Source of the DNA: Ciona savignyi
Lineage: Eukaryota > Chordata > Ascidiacea > Phlebobranchia > Cionidae
DNA: 64,000 nt
Reading direction: 5' to 3'
Assembly: GCA_000149265.1 (NCBI GenBank)
Contig: CH003229.1
Coordinates: 1,029,446-1,093,445 of the forward strand
In this document: piece by piece, positions 24,511 through 37,953 of the stretch
Layout of the letters: each line of letters starts with the position of its first letter
Numbering within the stretch: position 1 is the first letter of the stretch
The notes under the pieces: generated by a model
The model's input: only the letters and a program-made list of their open reading frames with translations
Database searches by the model: none
Told to the model about the DNA's origin: nothing
Made by a program: the position numbers and the translations under genes

Positions 24511-25751
24511 TTTCGTTACTGCTGCACCTGAAAGCACAAGCGCGTGAACACTTTACACTGCATGGTTAAAATGGATTACAGAAACACATTTTAGAACAAC
24601 AAAGTATAAAATATTACAAAATAGAAATGAATGCTATATGAAAACCACTTGGTTAATGTGGCACAATGGAAGTGGCATGATAAGTTAGTCTGCAAAATAA
24701 ACAATAAAAACCCAACAGATAAAAAACTTAGTATGGCACAAAACATAGTAGTGTACTAATTTAAATCAGTGTGACTTGTTAAACAATATTTTCTAGATTT
24801 TAAAACTGTTCTGAAAATAGTCTCGAGTCTGCCTCCAGCAAAAAAAAACACATTTTATAACTGCCTCTAGAAAAAACACATTTCATACTAATTTCATTAT
24901 GAAAAATAACATTGCATTAGTGTTAGGTATGTTGTGATAAAACAAAAACACAATTTCGATTAACTAGTGTTAAAGTGCTGCAATGAAAACATTTTAAAAT
25001 ATTTCCTATTTAAGTTGAATTCGAATCTTGATTTCAAAATATCTTTCACAAAAATAAGTCAAAGGAACTTGTACAGAAAATTGAAGGTTTTCACAGAAAA
25101 CTAAGTGATTTCACTAGAAAATGACAAAATAAAGCAAAGAGTGCATCTGATCCTTCTCTGGAAATAAGATTGCTAAATAATTTTGGATTCTGCCAGAGAA
25201 GGGTTATGTTCACGGAAGGGCCTAGCGCTTGAAAAGGATGGTCGCAGTGCTAAGGAGATACTTTACAGACAAATGTAAACACATAAACACTTGTTATTAA
25301 GAAGAAATAAAAAACAATTATTGGAATTAATAACAATGTAGTGATGAAGAAGACATTTAATGATTTTTTTTAAATAATTGATTAAATAAAAAGATAGAAA
25401 ACGTAGTGGGTTATCATATTGCGAATCATTAGATTACCTCATGCCCACTGTCTGGTTATCAAAGCTATTAAATCAAAACGATAGCAATCTACAGCATATT
25501 TAACTTACTGTAATAGCTTCAGAAAACCAACAGTGAATACAAGTAAAAATACTATTTGATAGTAACACTGTATGCTGTGGCAGCTGCAATGCTACGATGG
25601 CATATTCCATTTTATGGGTCATAGAAATCTTCAACTTTCATTATTTTAGAAGCAGAAGAAACATCGAAGCATTCTTGCCTCTCGTTCTGTTGCCACCATT
25701 CACCTACATCATCAATTACATGGGTTCTTCTTCCGAACTGTGTGCAGCATT

Positions 25752-28700
25752 TTACAGAGTTTGCAAAATCCAACAGCGCGGGGGTTTTAAATATTTCTTA
25801 ATCAAGGTTCTTTCGTTGGGATGGAATGAACTGATCAATTTCTCACTTTGAGCGCTGACTTTATAATCCCCATTGCTATCAAGGACTCTAATCCAACTTC
25901 TCCACTTTAGGTATTCAGCGTACGCGGTGACGTTCTTATCCAAGTACTTGACGTATTTAACGAGTTCCGCTGGGTTGGTAAAGTCCTCAACATGGATGTA
26001 CGACTTGGGTGGCAGCACGGCTGCGACGTCCCGTGGATGCGGTCCGAAGATTATCGGCACAGCTCCACTGTATAGTGCATTGAGCCATAGCTTCTCGGTG
26101 ATGTAGCCTTTGCAGTGGATGCTGTTTTCGAATGAAAAGTAGAATTTGTACCTGAAAGATACAAGGTCAAACTTTACAAATGGGATGAGATGAAATGCTT
26201 AAGTTTGTGGAAAAATGAAAAATTAAAGTCGAAATAAATGGGCGACTTTTGATAATCACATAAAAATGAATTCCATTTTTCAACATATAATCGAACCAAC
26301 CACACCCACATTTTTGTAAAGCTTGTGTTTATTAATATAGGTTAATTTTTATGGCACTTCTATTTTCTTTAAACTGTTTGTTTATTGTTTTGTTGATTTA
26401 AATTCTGTAGTTTTCATTGATGACCCTATCAAATAGCATTTTTTAAGCCAAATTTATAAAAATCATAAGAAGCTAAGTAAATTTGTGCGAAAGGCTAGTC
26501 TAATGGTTAAGTGCATTCTTTTTAGCCAAAGGGTTGTAGTTTCAAAACTGACCACTACCTGGTCGGTTGTGTCCTTGCCTGAGGGGTTAATTGGTTCTGC
26601 CAAATTAAAGGAACGTGTGAATGATACACAACACACTGCAATAGCTTCGATAACCCGACAATGGGCGCGAGGTGAGCTGACGATTTCCCGTGTGTTAACC
26701 CCCTTGGTTTTCCCATTCAAGGGGTAAACATGAATATTCTATCCAAAAAATGGGATAGTCTAAGAACGGGTGTAAATAAATTCATGGTCTAAATACAGTT
26801 TTTCTGCCGAATAAATTATAGGTGAAATCGAACACAACGTTGGCTATACTTACTTTCCAAGTGTTTCGTAAAACGTTGGGTCGAATCTTGACTCTACAGG
26901 GAACATCATCTCATTACATTGACCAAACTGATCCACGTTAAGACCCTCTTGTTCCAGTTTGTAGACGTAGTCGTGCCGTAATTGACTCGACGGTGTATTT
27001 TGACAGTTGCTCACAACCCAGGCCACAAATCTTAAAAAAAATTTTTTTAGAATTGAAATGCATAATGGTTGTAGAATAGGATAGGTAGGATAAAAATTTT
27101 ATTTAATAATGGGAATAAGGGATCACAAGATTACTCCTTAAGAAATGTGTATTTCATAATCCCAATTTTACGCTATAACATAGGCATAATAAAATTAGTC
27201 TTTTTTAGATATGCTTTTTAATCCTTACCGGTTTTTCTTTGCAAGAATCTCAGCAACTTCTGGGTCAAGCCCGACAGGAATGATTATTTTTCTAGTTTGT
27301 GGGGGAAGGTCGTCTTCTATATATTTTTTCATTTCATCCGGAGTTAAATAGACTTCTCTCATCTCAGCTACCATTCTCACTAGGTCTTTGCCGCGCTTTT
27401 TCTTCCTGATTGAAACACATAATGATTGTTTTTGACTGAAAAACGTTATCACAGCAAATTATGAAAATTAATTAACATTTTATCTTATTTAGTCCGACCG
27501 GTTAGTCTGGTGGTTTAGTGTGACACCTTTCAACCGAAAGGTTGCAAGTTCGAAACTTGTCGCTAGCTTCTCGGGGATAAACATGAATATCCTATATCCT
27601 ATCATATTTATCAGTGTTAAGGTAAGTTAGTTAGGATGGAATGTTTTATTGTGGAAAATAAGTCATTGAAATATGGAACATTGCCCTTTTTTCCTGTGTC
27701 CAATTCATTTGTTAATCACACAACCAAACAGAAAGTGTTCAAGCTGGGATTAAACCAAACTTCACAAACAAGATGCATCAGGGCCAAAATTGCACCGAAT
27801 TTCAGGCGAGTAAGAATTCACTTGTGTGTGGAAGCTCATGCGAGTAACGCGAGAAAATCTTTCACGCGAGTAATACAAGTAATATTTTAACAAAATAAAA
27901 TGAAACATGTTATAATATATAGGGATGAGCCATGTGAAAACAGTCGCAGTAAGCGTTAATCGGTACTAATTATTTGCAAGAGTAAATTCCTACTCACACA
28001 GCGTACGTTACACGAGTAAACATGCAAATGTTTACTCGCGCAGATTTTCGGCCCTGCGGATGTGCCGCATTGCCCAAGAAAGTATTGCTACCTGGAGTAT
28101 AAATAATTACAAGTTGTTGACGGCAACCTAGTTTGTTTTATCACTGCATCTAACCAACTTACCAGAGCATCTTCAGAAGCCACTGAAATGAGTTGTATGG
28201 AGTGTGTATATCTGATGATCTCCGCACGGTCATGGTCAAGTTGAAATAATGATGTAAGTCGGGATAAGACACATCTTTTATGGTTGAGCTACTTTCTGCC
28301 ATCCACCAGACATAAGACTGCTTGGACAACCTTGTGTGAAATTGATTTAGGGATTTAGTCCGGCCGGTTAGTTTGGCTGTTAAATGCGTCGCCTTTCAAT
28401 CGAAAGGTGCGAAACTGTTCGCTAGCTAGTCAGTTGTGTCCTTGGGCAAGGCAATTTATGGACATTGCCTGGAACCCAGCGGATTAGTGGGTTTTACCAA
28501 ATTAAAGGAACGTGTGAAATCTGCAACTTTTTAGTTGCAAAAATCCACCTGATTAATTGGTTGCACACCCACACTTCTTATACCTTTTGTGTGGCAAGTC
28601 ATTTGAATCCATATCGACAGCATGAAAAACAACGGCATCACTTTTAGACACTACTTTCCGATCGTACGTAATTTTGCATCTTCCACAAGTTTGAGAATCG

Positions 28701-31700
28701 ATTGTAAACCTGAAACATAGAAAACATATTGTAGCATCTCTGTGGTATAATACAATTCTATGTATTTTTCCATATTTCGTCTGTTGCTGGGTCATGTAAA
28801 TTTCTATTAATATATAATTTCAGACCACACAGCATGCACTAGTACTGTAATTTTTGGCCGGTTAGTCTGGTGGTTTTGTGTGACGCCTTTCAGCTGAAGG
28901 GTTGCAGGTTCGAAACTGGTCACTAGCTAGTCGGTTGTGTCCTTGGGCAAGGCACTTAACGGACATTGTCTAAACCCAGCGGATTATTGAGTTTTACTGA
29001 ACTGAAGCAATGTCTCAATTATACAACACACTACAATAGCTCCGGTTACTCGACGGTGGGTGCGAGGTGATCTGACGATTGCCCGTATGTTAACCCTCTT
29101 GGTTTTACCATTCATGGGGATAAACGTGAATATACCATCCTAATTTACAAGGATGGCTCTGATTTAATATTTGATTTATAAGGATTATAGATCTCGCTAC
29201 ACATTATCGGTAAAGTTGTAATGATAACTTGAATAAAGAGTTTGGTCTTTATAATGACACATATTAATAACATTCGGTGGCACGCATTTGTTAATTGCTA
29301 TTTCCTGAACCGTTTGTTTAAGTTATAGATATGCATGGCACTGCAGCATTGGGGACCATTTGTATTTGCCTCACAGATTAAAATAAGAAATGACCATTAT
29401 ACACCCTTAGTATACTGGTAAACTTGCATTTGCCTGCAAATATACACTCAAGGGCATACCAAATGCAAAATAGTTAAGGAAAACCCATTTATTTAACAGC
29501 GTTTATCACACGTGTTTTTTTAAAACTAGTTATATGTGCTTTTAAATTTTATTATTAAATAGATTTGGTAAGAGAAACCTAAAGAATCCATATCAGAATT
29601 TGGATGTTATGTAAAGTTATTGCGAAATTAGATTTCTTTCAACTCTTACCCATTATTATTGGCCACCCAATCTCCGTTTATGAACTCTGAAACCATGATT
29701 CGATCGTTGAAAGGAATGTACCACAATAAAATGGTCTTAGTTCGCAAGGACTTGCCCGAACTAGAATTACCAAGTGGAGATACCAGTGAGGGAGAATTGT
29801 AAGATGGAGTTTCTTCTTCTTCCAATTTGTTTGAATTTATATCTTCCGCCACATCCTTGGTATTGAAAGTTGAATGCTGCTGTATTAGTCCTGGTATTGA
29901 TAAATCAGGTGCCAGTATTGATAGATCCGGTACCGGTATTGAAAGAATGTTATTTTTTTTCTGTTTTTCGGATTTCTTTTTCCAGTTTTCTGAATTAAAC
30001 TTTAGTTTATCCGCGACATTGTGAATAGAAGTGTCCGAAGTAGAGGTCGAAATAGCCTGGGGGAATGTCTGTGACACCAACTCTGGAATTCCCGTCGTGT
30101 TTTGATCTAGCGATTGAGTAAACTTTCTTTTTCTAAAAATAGATATATTAAAAATACAAAAGTACTGGGAAAATATCAAAGTTTTTTATAAAATTTTTAT
30201 GATCAACTGAACTTAATATTTTTATTTTATAACTGGTTTAAATAAGATAATTGCAGAAAAGTTTACAATATATAACTTTATTTTTACCAATAACAGAGAT
30301 GGTTAAATCGCAAGGGGGATTTATAACACGGTTACATCAGCAATCATCAAATTACCTTGTGCCCACAGTCAGGTAATTTAAGTATATTAAATAATGTATG
30401 TCTTAATAAATCCCAATTATTTAAACATTTATTTATATAATGCGGTTTAGAGAAAAAGACAGAGACCAAACAAAAACAAATATACTAACACCAATTAAAA
30501 AATTAATATTCATTTGTTAGTTTCTCGAGTGACACATGCGATTTTTTTTAAACCGTATACATTTTTTAAAACCTTGCACCAGTCGTTATCCCACGGTAAA
30601 AGTTAACAGAAAGCGTAAGTTTACTAGCCTCAAGCAAGTTTCGTTTTTACCGCAATCGCGTTAAACGCAGGCCAGGTAAAAAACAATTCACATCAGAGTC
30701 AAAAACAAGATAACAACTCCCCAGGCATTATAAAGCATAAAATGTTCACATTTAATAAACATGAAACAACTAAGGATAATATTTCATACAATTATACCTA
30801 ATATAAACATGTACAATGTATACTGTATATATATATATATATATATATATATGGAATATGTGACACCTAATATAATCATGCAGCATATGTGGCCATATTG
30901 TCAATATCCTGATCATTGACAGTTTCCTGTGCTACTCAATATAATTCTGTGACTAGCAACGAGTTCTACGAAAGGCGAGATAAAGTCTATGTTTCATATA
31001 GATAAAGTTTTTGTTCACATCTATATGTGTTTTATACTGTTATCCTGTTTAAGTAAGTTTTCATCTGTCTCATATGCGAATTTCATACAACTGTGGGCTG
31101 TTGTCTAGCAATATAATTTTTTTACTCGGCAGAGTAATTCAGTTTAACTTAATTTGTTATGCAAGCCATGCAGCATATGTTTTACCTCTTTATGTTGTAA
31201 ATTGACAAAGTGATATAAAGGAAATAGGTTTATAATTGGTAAGGTTATTTTATTTGAATAGTGTTTGGCGCAAATTTAGCACTAATTACGACTGTTGTCT
31301 ATTTAATACATATGTACACTATTGTTAATTTCATACTTATGCAGACTATTGTTAATTTCATACTTATGTAGACTTTTTTCTAGCAAAACAGTTGTTTCTC
31401 CCAGTGAAGTAATTCAGTTTAATTTAATATGCAAGCCATACATCATAGGTTTTAACAGTAATAAACGTGTAAGCAAATAAATGAATGAAAAGACAAGCAT
31501 AGTGAATGAGGAGGCAAATACATTAGGTAACATAGTGTTATATCCCATGCGAAAGTTGCAATGATATTTTAGGTATTTTTGTTGGCATTACTTAATCAAT
31601 CTGACGCGCATTTTCGTTGATTGTTTTATAATAGCGGGTTTAAATTCAGTTCTGTACCGTTTACTTTACTTGTATTTTCAACGAATTTATGTTTATCTTG

Positions 31701-34700
31701 TTAGTTACTATATTACTTGTGTTATAGCGCCAAGTTAAAAGTTGGTTTAAACGTTCAAATTTAGTGCACAATTAAAAATTATTATTATATTATTATAATT
31801 ATATACAATTAAAAATTATTATAATTATATACAATTAAAAATTATTAAATTATTATTATATAGATAGTACACAACACAACATATTTTCTTTTATTTAAAG
31901 GAAATTAAAAAAAAAACATATTTGTTGGGTTTTGTTAACCTTATTCTGCCTAAAATTATAGATATATACAGTCTAATGTTAAATTGAATGGTCATATCCT
32001 ATGTGCTCCATGAGAAAAAATATGCCCATCGACTCTTAGGGTGGCATGCTGAAACCTAGCTCAAGCTTGACCAGGGATTAAGAAAGAGCCTTGATCCCTA
32101 GTTAAGTAATTTAGTATGCAGAAAGTTTGGTTAAGGCTTATCTCGGGTTAGCTGACCCGTGATCTTGAGTAAAGTTTCTACATACCATGACCACCCTTAG
32201 CATGGCTGTTTTGGCATTCACTCAATGCTCCTTGTTTAAAAAATATTAATTTGTACAAAAAGTGAAACAGCACTTTCGGAGCAGGTATTTTTTATAGGGG
32301 ATATCTCGCAAATAGAGATCTAAGATTAAACCATTCATTCAAAGTTTACAGTAAACTGTAAATGTAAAACATGAACTAATAAACACCCGAAACGAATTAA
32401 AATACCCCAGTTTACCATTCCATTTCATCCCACGCAACGAAGCGAAAAACACCAATCAGACTGATTTAACATCCCATTATAACAGAAGGAAAACAAATTA
32501 AAACTTTTTAAATGATTCTTAATATACAATAAATATATACAAAAATGCTCATGGAAAGTCAACCCCAATAGGAGAAAATTTCCAACAGAACTTAAATATA
32601 AACAGGCTGGTCGTTTTTTTGAGACGGTCTAATCTGAAGAATGTATTAAAAAATGCACAGTTTTAAAGAAAAATATTTTTAAGAAAAAGGTGAAAATAAA
32701 ATATTTTACAGTTGTTACTTGTTTCTTGTATGTTATGGATGGTGGCAATTTTTATATGAATTTCCAAAAGGAAATTGTGTTTGTTGTAATTGCTATTTGT
32801 ATGGCCAGTGTAAATTTGTAACATACTTTTTATAAACGTTTCTAATAAATTTTTTTTCTAGGCAAAACAAAAGATTAAGTTTTACTGTAGTTTTGTCACC
32901 ATTTGTTAATTTGTGTGTTTACATGTTCCAGCTGGTTGGATCTGTTAGAGACGGCGTTTAGCATCTAAAATCCACTGAGATCTTATTCATCTTTTCGCTG
33001 TGTTAACCTACAGCAATATACGGTTTCACCACGAAATGAGTGGCAAGTTTGGATGAATAATTTGAGGTAATATTATAAACTGTATCATAAATATCACTAG
33101 AGAGTATCAACCATGTGTTAACCACAGCTTTTTCTAAAAATTTTGGGTTTGGAAATTATATGACAAACAAGACAAGGTGTCAATTTTTAGTAGGCTACTT
33201 AATATTCATATAATAATAAATATATTGGGAATTACCGGTATTGTAGTTAAAATAAAGATATATTATGGTGGGAATTATTGTAGCTAAAATAATTATATAT
33301 TATAGTTCAATGTTTTACAGAATGCTGGAAGCAAAGATATGTAAACAGTTACAGACATCATCGACTAACACTTGGGAATTTGTATGAAATGTGAAAATTA
33401 AAACATCAGGCAAAGGCTGTTGGTCAACCAGAAGAGGTAATATACGATAGGATATTCATGTATTCCCGTGCATGGGAAAACCAAGGTTGTTAATACACGG
33501 GCAATCATCAGATTATCTCGCGTCCACCGTCGGGTTACCGCAGCTATTGCAATAAGTTGTGTATCATTCACCTGTTCCTTCAATTTGTAGAACCCATTAA
33601 TCCTCTGGGTTCAGGCAATGTCCGGTAAGTGCCTTGCCCAAGGACACAACAGACTAGCTAGCGACCAGTTTTGAATCCGAAACTTTAGGCAACGCACATA
33701 ACCACTAGACTAATCTGTCGGACATAACTGTTATCCGTACAAATTCACAGGATGTATCAACATAGCTACATAAATTACTTAATGTTAAATTAAAAAAGTT
33801 AGGTCCAAACATAACAATTTGCAGCAGAGGTTAAAAATAAAATAATAAAATAAATTCCGAGGTTAAAATTAATATAGCACTTGAGAAGCTAATAGTTGTA
33901 AAATGACTATTTAATGCATTACACTGTAATAGGAATGATTAGAAGTTATTAGATCCAATACGTATGTACCAGTTTCAAATAAACGTATGGGTGGCGGAAA
34001 AGGTGTGACGTCATTAATTATTAATATGATTTCATAATAAATGCAATATTGCAATGCAAAAAATAAACATGGCAAAAATTTCAAAACAGGAAAAGAACAA
34101 TGAAATTTGTTGACAGCGTTGTTATGGTAATTTTGCTAACTTGCCTAGTAAGCAATTATCTATTGTTTTTACAAAAATTGCAAGAGGACATTTAAGCAAC
34201 ATTGTTCAATGCATAAACAGTAAGCAGATACTAAATCACAGTAGTACTGTAAAAATCTATTCCGGATGGTTAGAACCTATTTTCTGATGGTCATTACATC
34301 GATCTATTTAACACTTTGTAAATCACTGTTCAGCATGCATTTTGTGCGTTTTCTCTTTTTTAGCGTTTTGTTAAGTTTTTGTCATTGTAACGTTTTTGCA
34401 CAAGTTATTTACACTGCTATTCTGTTTATTTCTTATTTATTTATTTTCATATTTTAGTTTGCATTTATCATAAGGTGGCACCTGCTTGAATAACCGCATG
34501 GTTTCTCGGTGTTAAACTTCAGTTAAATTTATTTTTGTATTGTTATTATTTTTTTTCTGTGTGTTTAACAAATAAATATGTTCTATTGAATGATTGATTA
34601 GGACTAAGGTGGAAATTTAGATAAATGCTACCCAGGGTAGTAACAGATAACCCAGGGAAGTAACAGATAACCAAGGGAAGTAACACATAACCCAGGGAAG

Positions 34701-36757
34701 TAACACATAAGGAAAGAAAATGCTTTATAAATGCATTTAGTTATCGGTAATCATAATTCATAATACATGTCGTCTTAACTGTAAGTGCCCCGGTAAGTGT
34801 GCTTGAAACTAAGTGTAAACTGACATTAGTGAATTTCACTTTAGGTTTTTTTTCATTCCACTGTGGTCCACGCTTTCGGGCCAAACCTTCTCCTCTTTAG
34901 TACTGGTCCACTTTACCGCACACTCTTCTTCAGGGCTTTATATAGTTTGGTCTTATTAATTTTTTTGCGCAATATTGTTTTTCGCTTAGGTTTGGTGGCC
35001 ACATCTGCTATATTTATTAAACTATATTCTTATACAAATGATGTGTTTTACCGACTGTTCGTTTTGCCGTCTTTTCCTGTTCCTGTGGCGTATTTTGATT
35101 CGTTTTAAGATATTTTTTAAAACTGGGGCAAAAAATAAACAAACTAAACTAAAAAGTACAATAGTTTTGTCAACATAGATACAAATCAGCCATTTGCAAA
35201 CACATGGGATCATGTGTAAAAATTAGAAAGTTACACTATTAATTGTTCATTTATAAAAATTATTTTTGTGTTTCAAGTCTCCTTTATGCCATTTATGTCC
35301 CTCCTTAATTATAATAAATATGACAATTATTGGGAAATTTTACTCTCGAGTTTGTTTTACTTTGTGAGCTCTCTGGATGATGTTAATTAACGCTGATCTT
35401 CTAAGTCTGTTGAATTCTCCATTAATTAGTTTTCAACATTACCGTAATCACAGTCCCATTTTTCCTGTAAGTTTTAATATTTTCTTTTTGGCCATGTTGT
35501 TCGACTTAAATTCTACCTATATAAATTAACTACTTTTACAAGTTTGGCAATTTTTATTTTTTTGTCTTGAGATCTTATATTTTGCAGTTTTTGTGTTGGG
35601 TGCATGCTATCTTCCTTTATTGCACTACCATTTTCATATGTTTGACCTAATCCTACCTCTAAACTTAAGTATTGATCAAAGGTACACAAATATTTTTATG
35701 ATTAATTAACTGAATAGGATACACACATATTCCTATAATATTGTAGAGTTTCAGCCGAATTTATTTTAATGTTGCTTGGTCTATATCCTCGACCGCCACA
35801 ATGCAACCACACAACTGTACAACTAGCATAACTATACATAACTACTGCTCGCTTAAAGAAAAAAGGTACAAACAAATATACAGAAAATCGGACAATCAAG
35901 TAATCAATAAAACAAGGCAATAACGTAAAATCAGCGAGCATCCAAAAATGCAAGATATTTAAACCCACCACTTAGAAATAAAATAAAAACTTTTACAATA
36001 TTACAGTTGATTGGGCGACAACTAGTATTTTTCCATTGACTTAGAGTTAAAACATAAATGGGCCGTTATTACATAATTATTGGCGGTAATGCCTAGTTGT
36101 TTGTGATTTCTTACAACTGTTATGTGTTATTATGGTGACCAATGACCCAATTAGGGAGACACCATTACAGACTAGAGGAATCTCATTTTGATTTTCTTTT
36201 GCATACCAAGCTAAGCATCCCAGTTAAAGCTATAGATATGTTGAAGCAAATGTTGATACCAGTACCTAACAAGGGTACACCATACATGAAAATAGGTGTA
36301 AACCTAAAACGGACAACGCTCAAGGGTAGGAAAGCGGGAAGGAGGGAAACTGCTCACCAAAACTATGGAAATAATTTTAACCCTCCCCTGAACACTAATC
36401 TCAACCCCAGGAATAACCCAAAGTCTAACCCCATGTATAAAACTAACTTTATTGCTCTAATATTCATTTTAATGTGTAGTTTCCCTCCTTCCTGCTTTCC
36501 CTACTTTTAGTTTTCCCACCTAAAACAACATTGTGTATAGGTATAGCTCACCTCTCTTGTAAATCCCTTTTTCTATGATGAAACATTCGCTCCAGCACAA
36601 CAACAGATCGAGTGGACGTCTCAAATTCCCCCGAATAGTTGGCCATTGAGTAGATATATAGCATGCAAGATGCTGTTAAAAGTATAAATCCAAATACCAA
36701 TTGTCGAAGATTGCACATCCATATCATAGTCATCATGTGTCTGAAGCATATCTTCAT
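25752..36757 (-). CDS. GT10 alpha-1,3-fucosyltransferase, seven exons
   Basis: Exons 5' to 3': 36552-36757, 29650-30132, 28584-28709, 28163-28330, 27229-27405, 26854-27030, 25752-26151. Phases fit at all six junctions (1737 nt, 578 aa plus TAA). Residues 1-18 are cytosolic, about 19-38 are a membrane anchor, and 70-200 are a Ser/Thr-rich stem. The catalytic part follows: TILLWYIPF, a CxxC with ITYDR, WWMAES, FNLTMTVRRSSDI, AWVVSNC, then in the last exon YFSFENS..CKGYITEKLW and GAVPIIFGP, the GDP-fucose-binding core of family GT10. The known family acts in the Golgi lumen, moving fucose from GDP-fucose to GlcNAc of N- or O-glycans. Oddity: the final CxxC tail of the family (GFCKLCKMLH) is encoded at about 25712-25773 in the neighbouring frame, one base out. 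The main frame instead ends with PPRCWILQTL. Intron 1 is 6.4 kb. Confidence 0.9.
26490..26752 (+). mobile_element. SINE-A copy with small deletion
   Basis: Head, body and tail present, in the intron between the last two fucosyltransferase exons. Confidence 0.8.
27493..27602 (+). mobile_element. SINE-A copy, head joined to tail
   Basis: A complete tRNA-like head is fused to the tail, with nearly all of the body missing. Confidence 0.78.
28358..28520 (+). mobile_element. SINE-A copy, tail truncated
   Basis: Head and first half of the body, just upstream (minus sense) of exon 28163-28330. Confidence 0.78.
28855..29141 (+). mobile_element. SINE-A copy, near full length
   Basis: All parts present. 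Confidence 0.85.
30296..30382 (-). mobile_element. SINE-A fragment, diverged
   Basis: Body segment with CAAATTACCTTGTGCCCAC recognisable. Confidence 0.45.
30825..30852. repeat. AT dinucleotide microsatellite
   Basis: (TA)n run in fucosyltransferase intron 1. The rest of 30200-33400 is AT-rich intron in which no gene is seen. Confidence 0.9.
32035..32200. mobile_element. Possible small MITE
   Basis: Starts CTTAGGGTGGCATGCTGAAA and ends CATACCATGACCACCCTTAG, forming imperfect inverted ends, with further internal inverted segments (CTAGCTCAAGC, CTTGATCCCTAG). Non-coding. Confidence 0.45.
33440..33724 (-). mobile_element. SINE-A copy, near full length
   Basis: All parts present, in fucosyltransferase intron 1. 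Confidence 0.83.
34629..34710. repeat. Four-copy 20-bp tandem repeat
   Basis: Units of ACCCAGGGAAGTAACAGATA with few changes, in fucosyltransferase intron 1. Confidence 0.85.
34862..35152 (+). repeat. Interspersed repeat C
   Basis: Shares with 17541-17656 the stretch around GTTCGTTTTGCCGT, then TTTGATTCGTTT, and a tail AATAAACAAACTAAACTAAA. No tRNA head and no coding capacity were seen. The A-rich tail suggests a retroposon. Confidence 0.55.
36319..36510 (+). mobile_element. MITE copy (GGAGGG family), just 3' of fucosyltransferase exon 1
   Basis: Same internal sequence as 19767-19950 in the same orientation (AACTGCTCACC near the start, CTTTCCCTACTTTTAG at the end). It lies in intron 1, 41 bp from the exon 1 donor. 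Confidence 0.75.
36552..36757 (-). CDS. Fucosyltransferase exon 1: start and membrane anchor
   Basis: The ATG at 36755-36757 opens a 68-codon frame with a hydrophobic stretch from about residue 19 (LQ/RQLVFGFILLTASCMLYIY pattern) preceded by basic residues, as in type II Golgi enzymes. It ends ..DLQE(AG) at GTGAGC, and the split AG|A codon matches the acceptor at 30132. Other Met codons at residues 8, 9 and 11 could also be used. Confidence 0.8.
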
Positions 36758-36977
36758 CTTACTTTAATTTCAGGTCGACACACATCGTATCCTACCATTC
36801 AAGAGTGCATCTGGCCTGCAGCTAAAAATGCCCCTTTCAACACTCGAGTACAAACTATTATATTCATTCTAGCACAAATGCCTGTTTAAACAGATTAAAT
36901 ATAAAGTAGCGTCAACAAGACTGTATAGGCCTAACTAACATAAATGCATTGTACTATTTCGGCCTAACGGGGGAAAA

Positions 36978-37164
36978 CTAAAAGGAGGGGAAAACTGCAT
37001 GCTAAAATGAAGATTATGACAATAGAGTTAGTTTTAAACATGTGGCTAGAGTTAGGGTTAGTTCTGGGGTTGAGATTAGTGTATAGGGGTGGGTTAAAAT
37101 TAGTTTCCGTAATTTTAGTAAGCAGTTTCCCAACTTCCCTCATTCCCCCATTCTCTCCTTTTAG
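36978..37164 (-). mobile_element. MITE copy (GGAGGG family), inverted, 5' of fucosyltransferase exon 1
   Basis: Inverted relative to the copy at 36319 and about 220 bp upstream (minus sense) of the fucosyltransferase start codon. Confidence 0.75.
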
Positions 37165-37586
37165 CGTTGCCAGGCCTAACGGTCATGTACGTGATGTGTG
37201 AGTGTTATCTGTTAGATACTTCTGTCATAAATTACTTCAAGGAATTATTGTTTTAGAGGTTAGTACGTGCTGAGGTCCAGACTCTAGTCTAGACGTTGCC
37301 TCAGGTTAACAAACCTACATCACTTGTTTAATCAAGGCCTACAGTGACCTTGTGTTAACATTTTTCAAAACCATTTTCAGCGCGGTACCTACAATTACTA
37401 TTGGATCGCTTGAAGCGTTTGGAGCGCTTGGAGCAGTGGTTCTGTTGCGACCTCATGTGTTTACTTAACATTTATGATCGCCGCAGCCGACAATTGCGCT
37501 GACATTGCCTCATCCGTGAACTATTATTATTAGGTTTACGATTATTACCGTAGCTGTCAAATACTTTGCTAGAAAGTTTATTTAAC

Positions 37587-37699
37587 AGGTTCCCTGCCTT
37601 ACCAAAGGATACAACCGACCAACTAGCGACCAGTTTCGAATTATAAACCTTTAGATTGAAAGGCGTCGCACCAAACCACCAAACTAACCAGTCGGACTT
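37587..37699 (-). mobile_element. SINE-A head fragment
   Basis: Only the tRNA-like head and the following 50 bp. Confidence 0.7.
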
Positions 37700-37953
37700 T
37701 TTCGACTACCATTACTGTTCACAGAGTACATATATATGACAACCACGGGTGTTTTGAACTTAATTGTGCGCCTTGTAATTTTAACCCATACTCAGATTGC
37801 CCGTCTTGTCAAGTCGGCCCAGGAGAACTAGAGCTGATATATGGCGGATGAATATCATAAAGCTACTAATCAATTTCAACTTAACTTTGAAACTTGTGTA
37901 TATAACATGGTAAAGGTTATTTAAATGTTGGGTTGGTGACTAACTCTCTATAT

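Larger units (their letters stand above)
18740..25711. other. Intergenic region between the Slac2-like and fucosyltransferase genes
   Basis: Contains SINE-A copies, one MITE, one SINE-B copy, the 22889-23168 palindrome and a doubtful 65-aa ORF. Nothing else coding is supported. 24510-25700 probably includes the fucosyltransferase 3' UTR. Confidence 0.5.
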
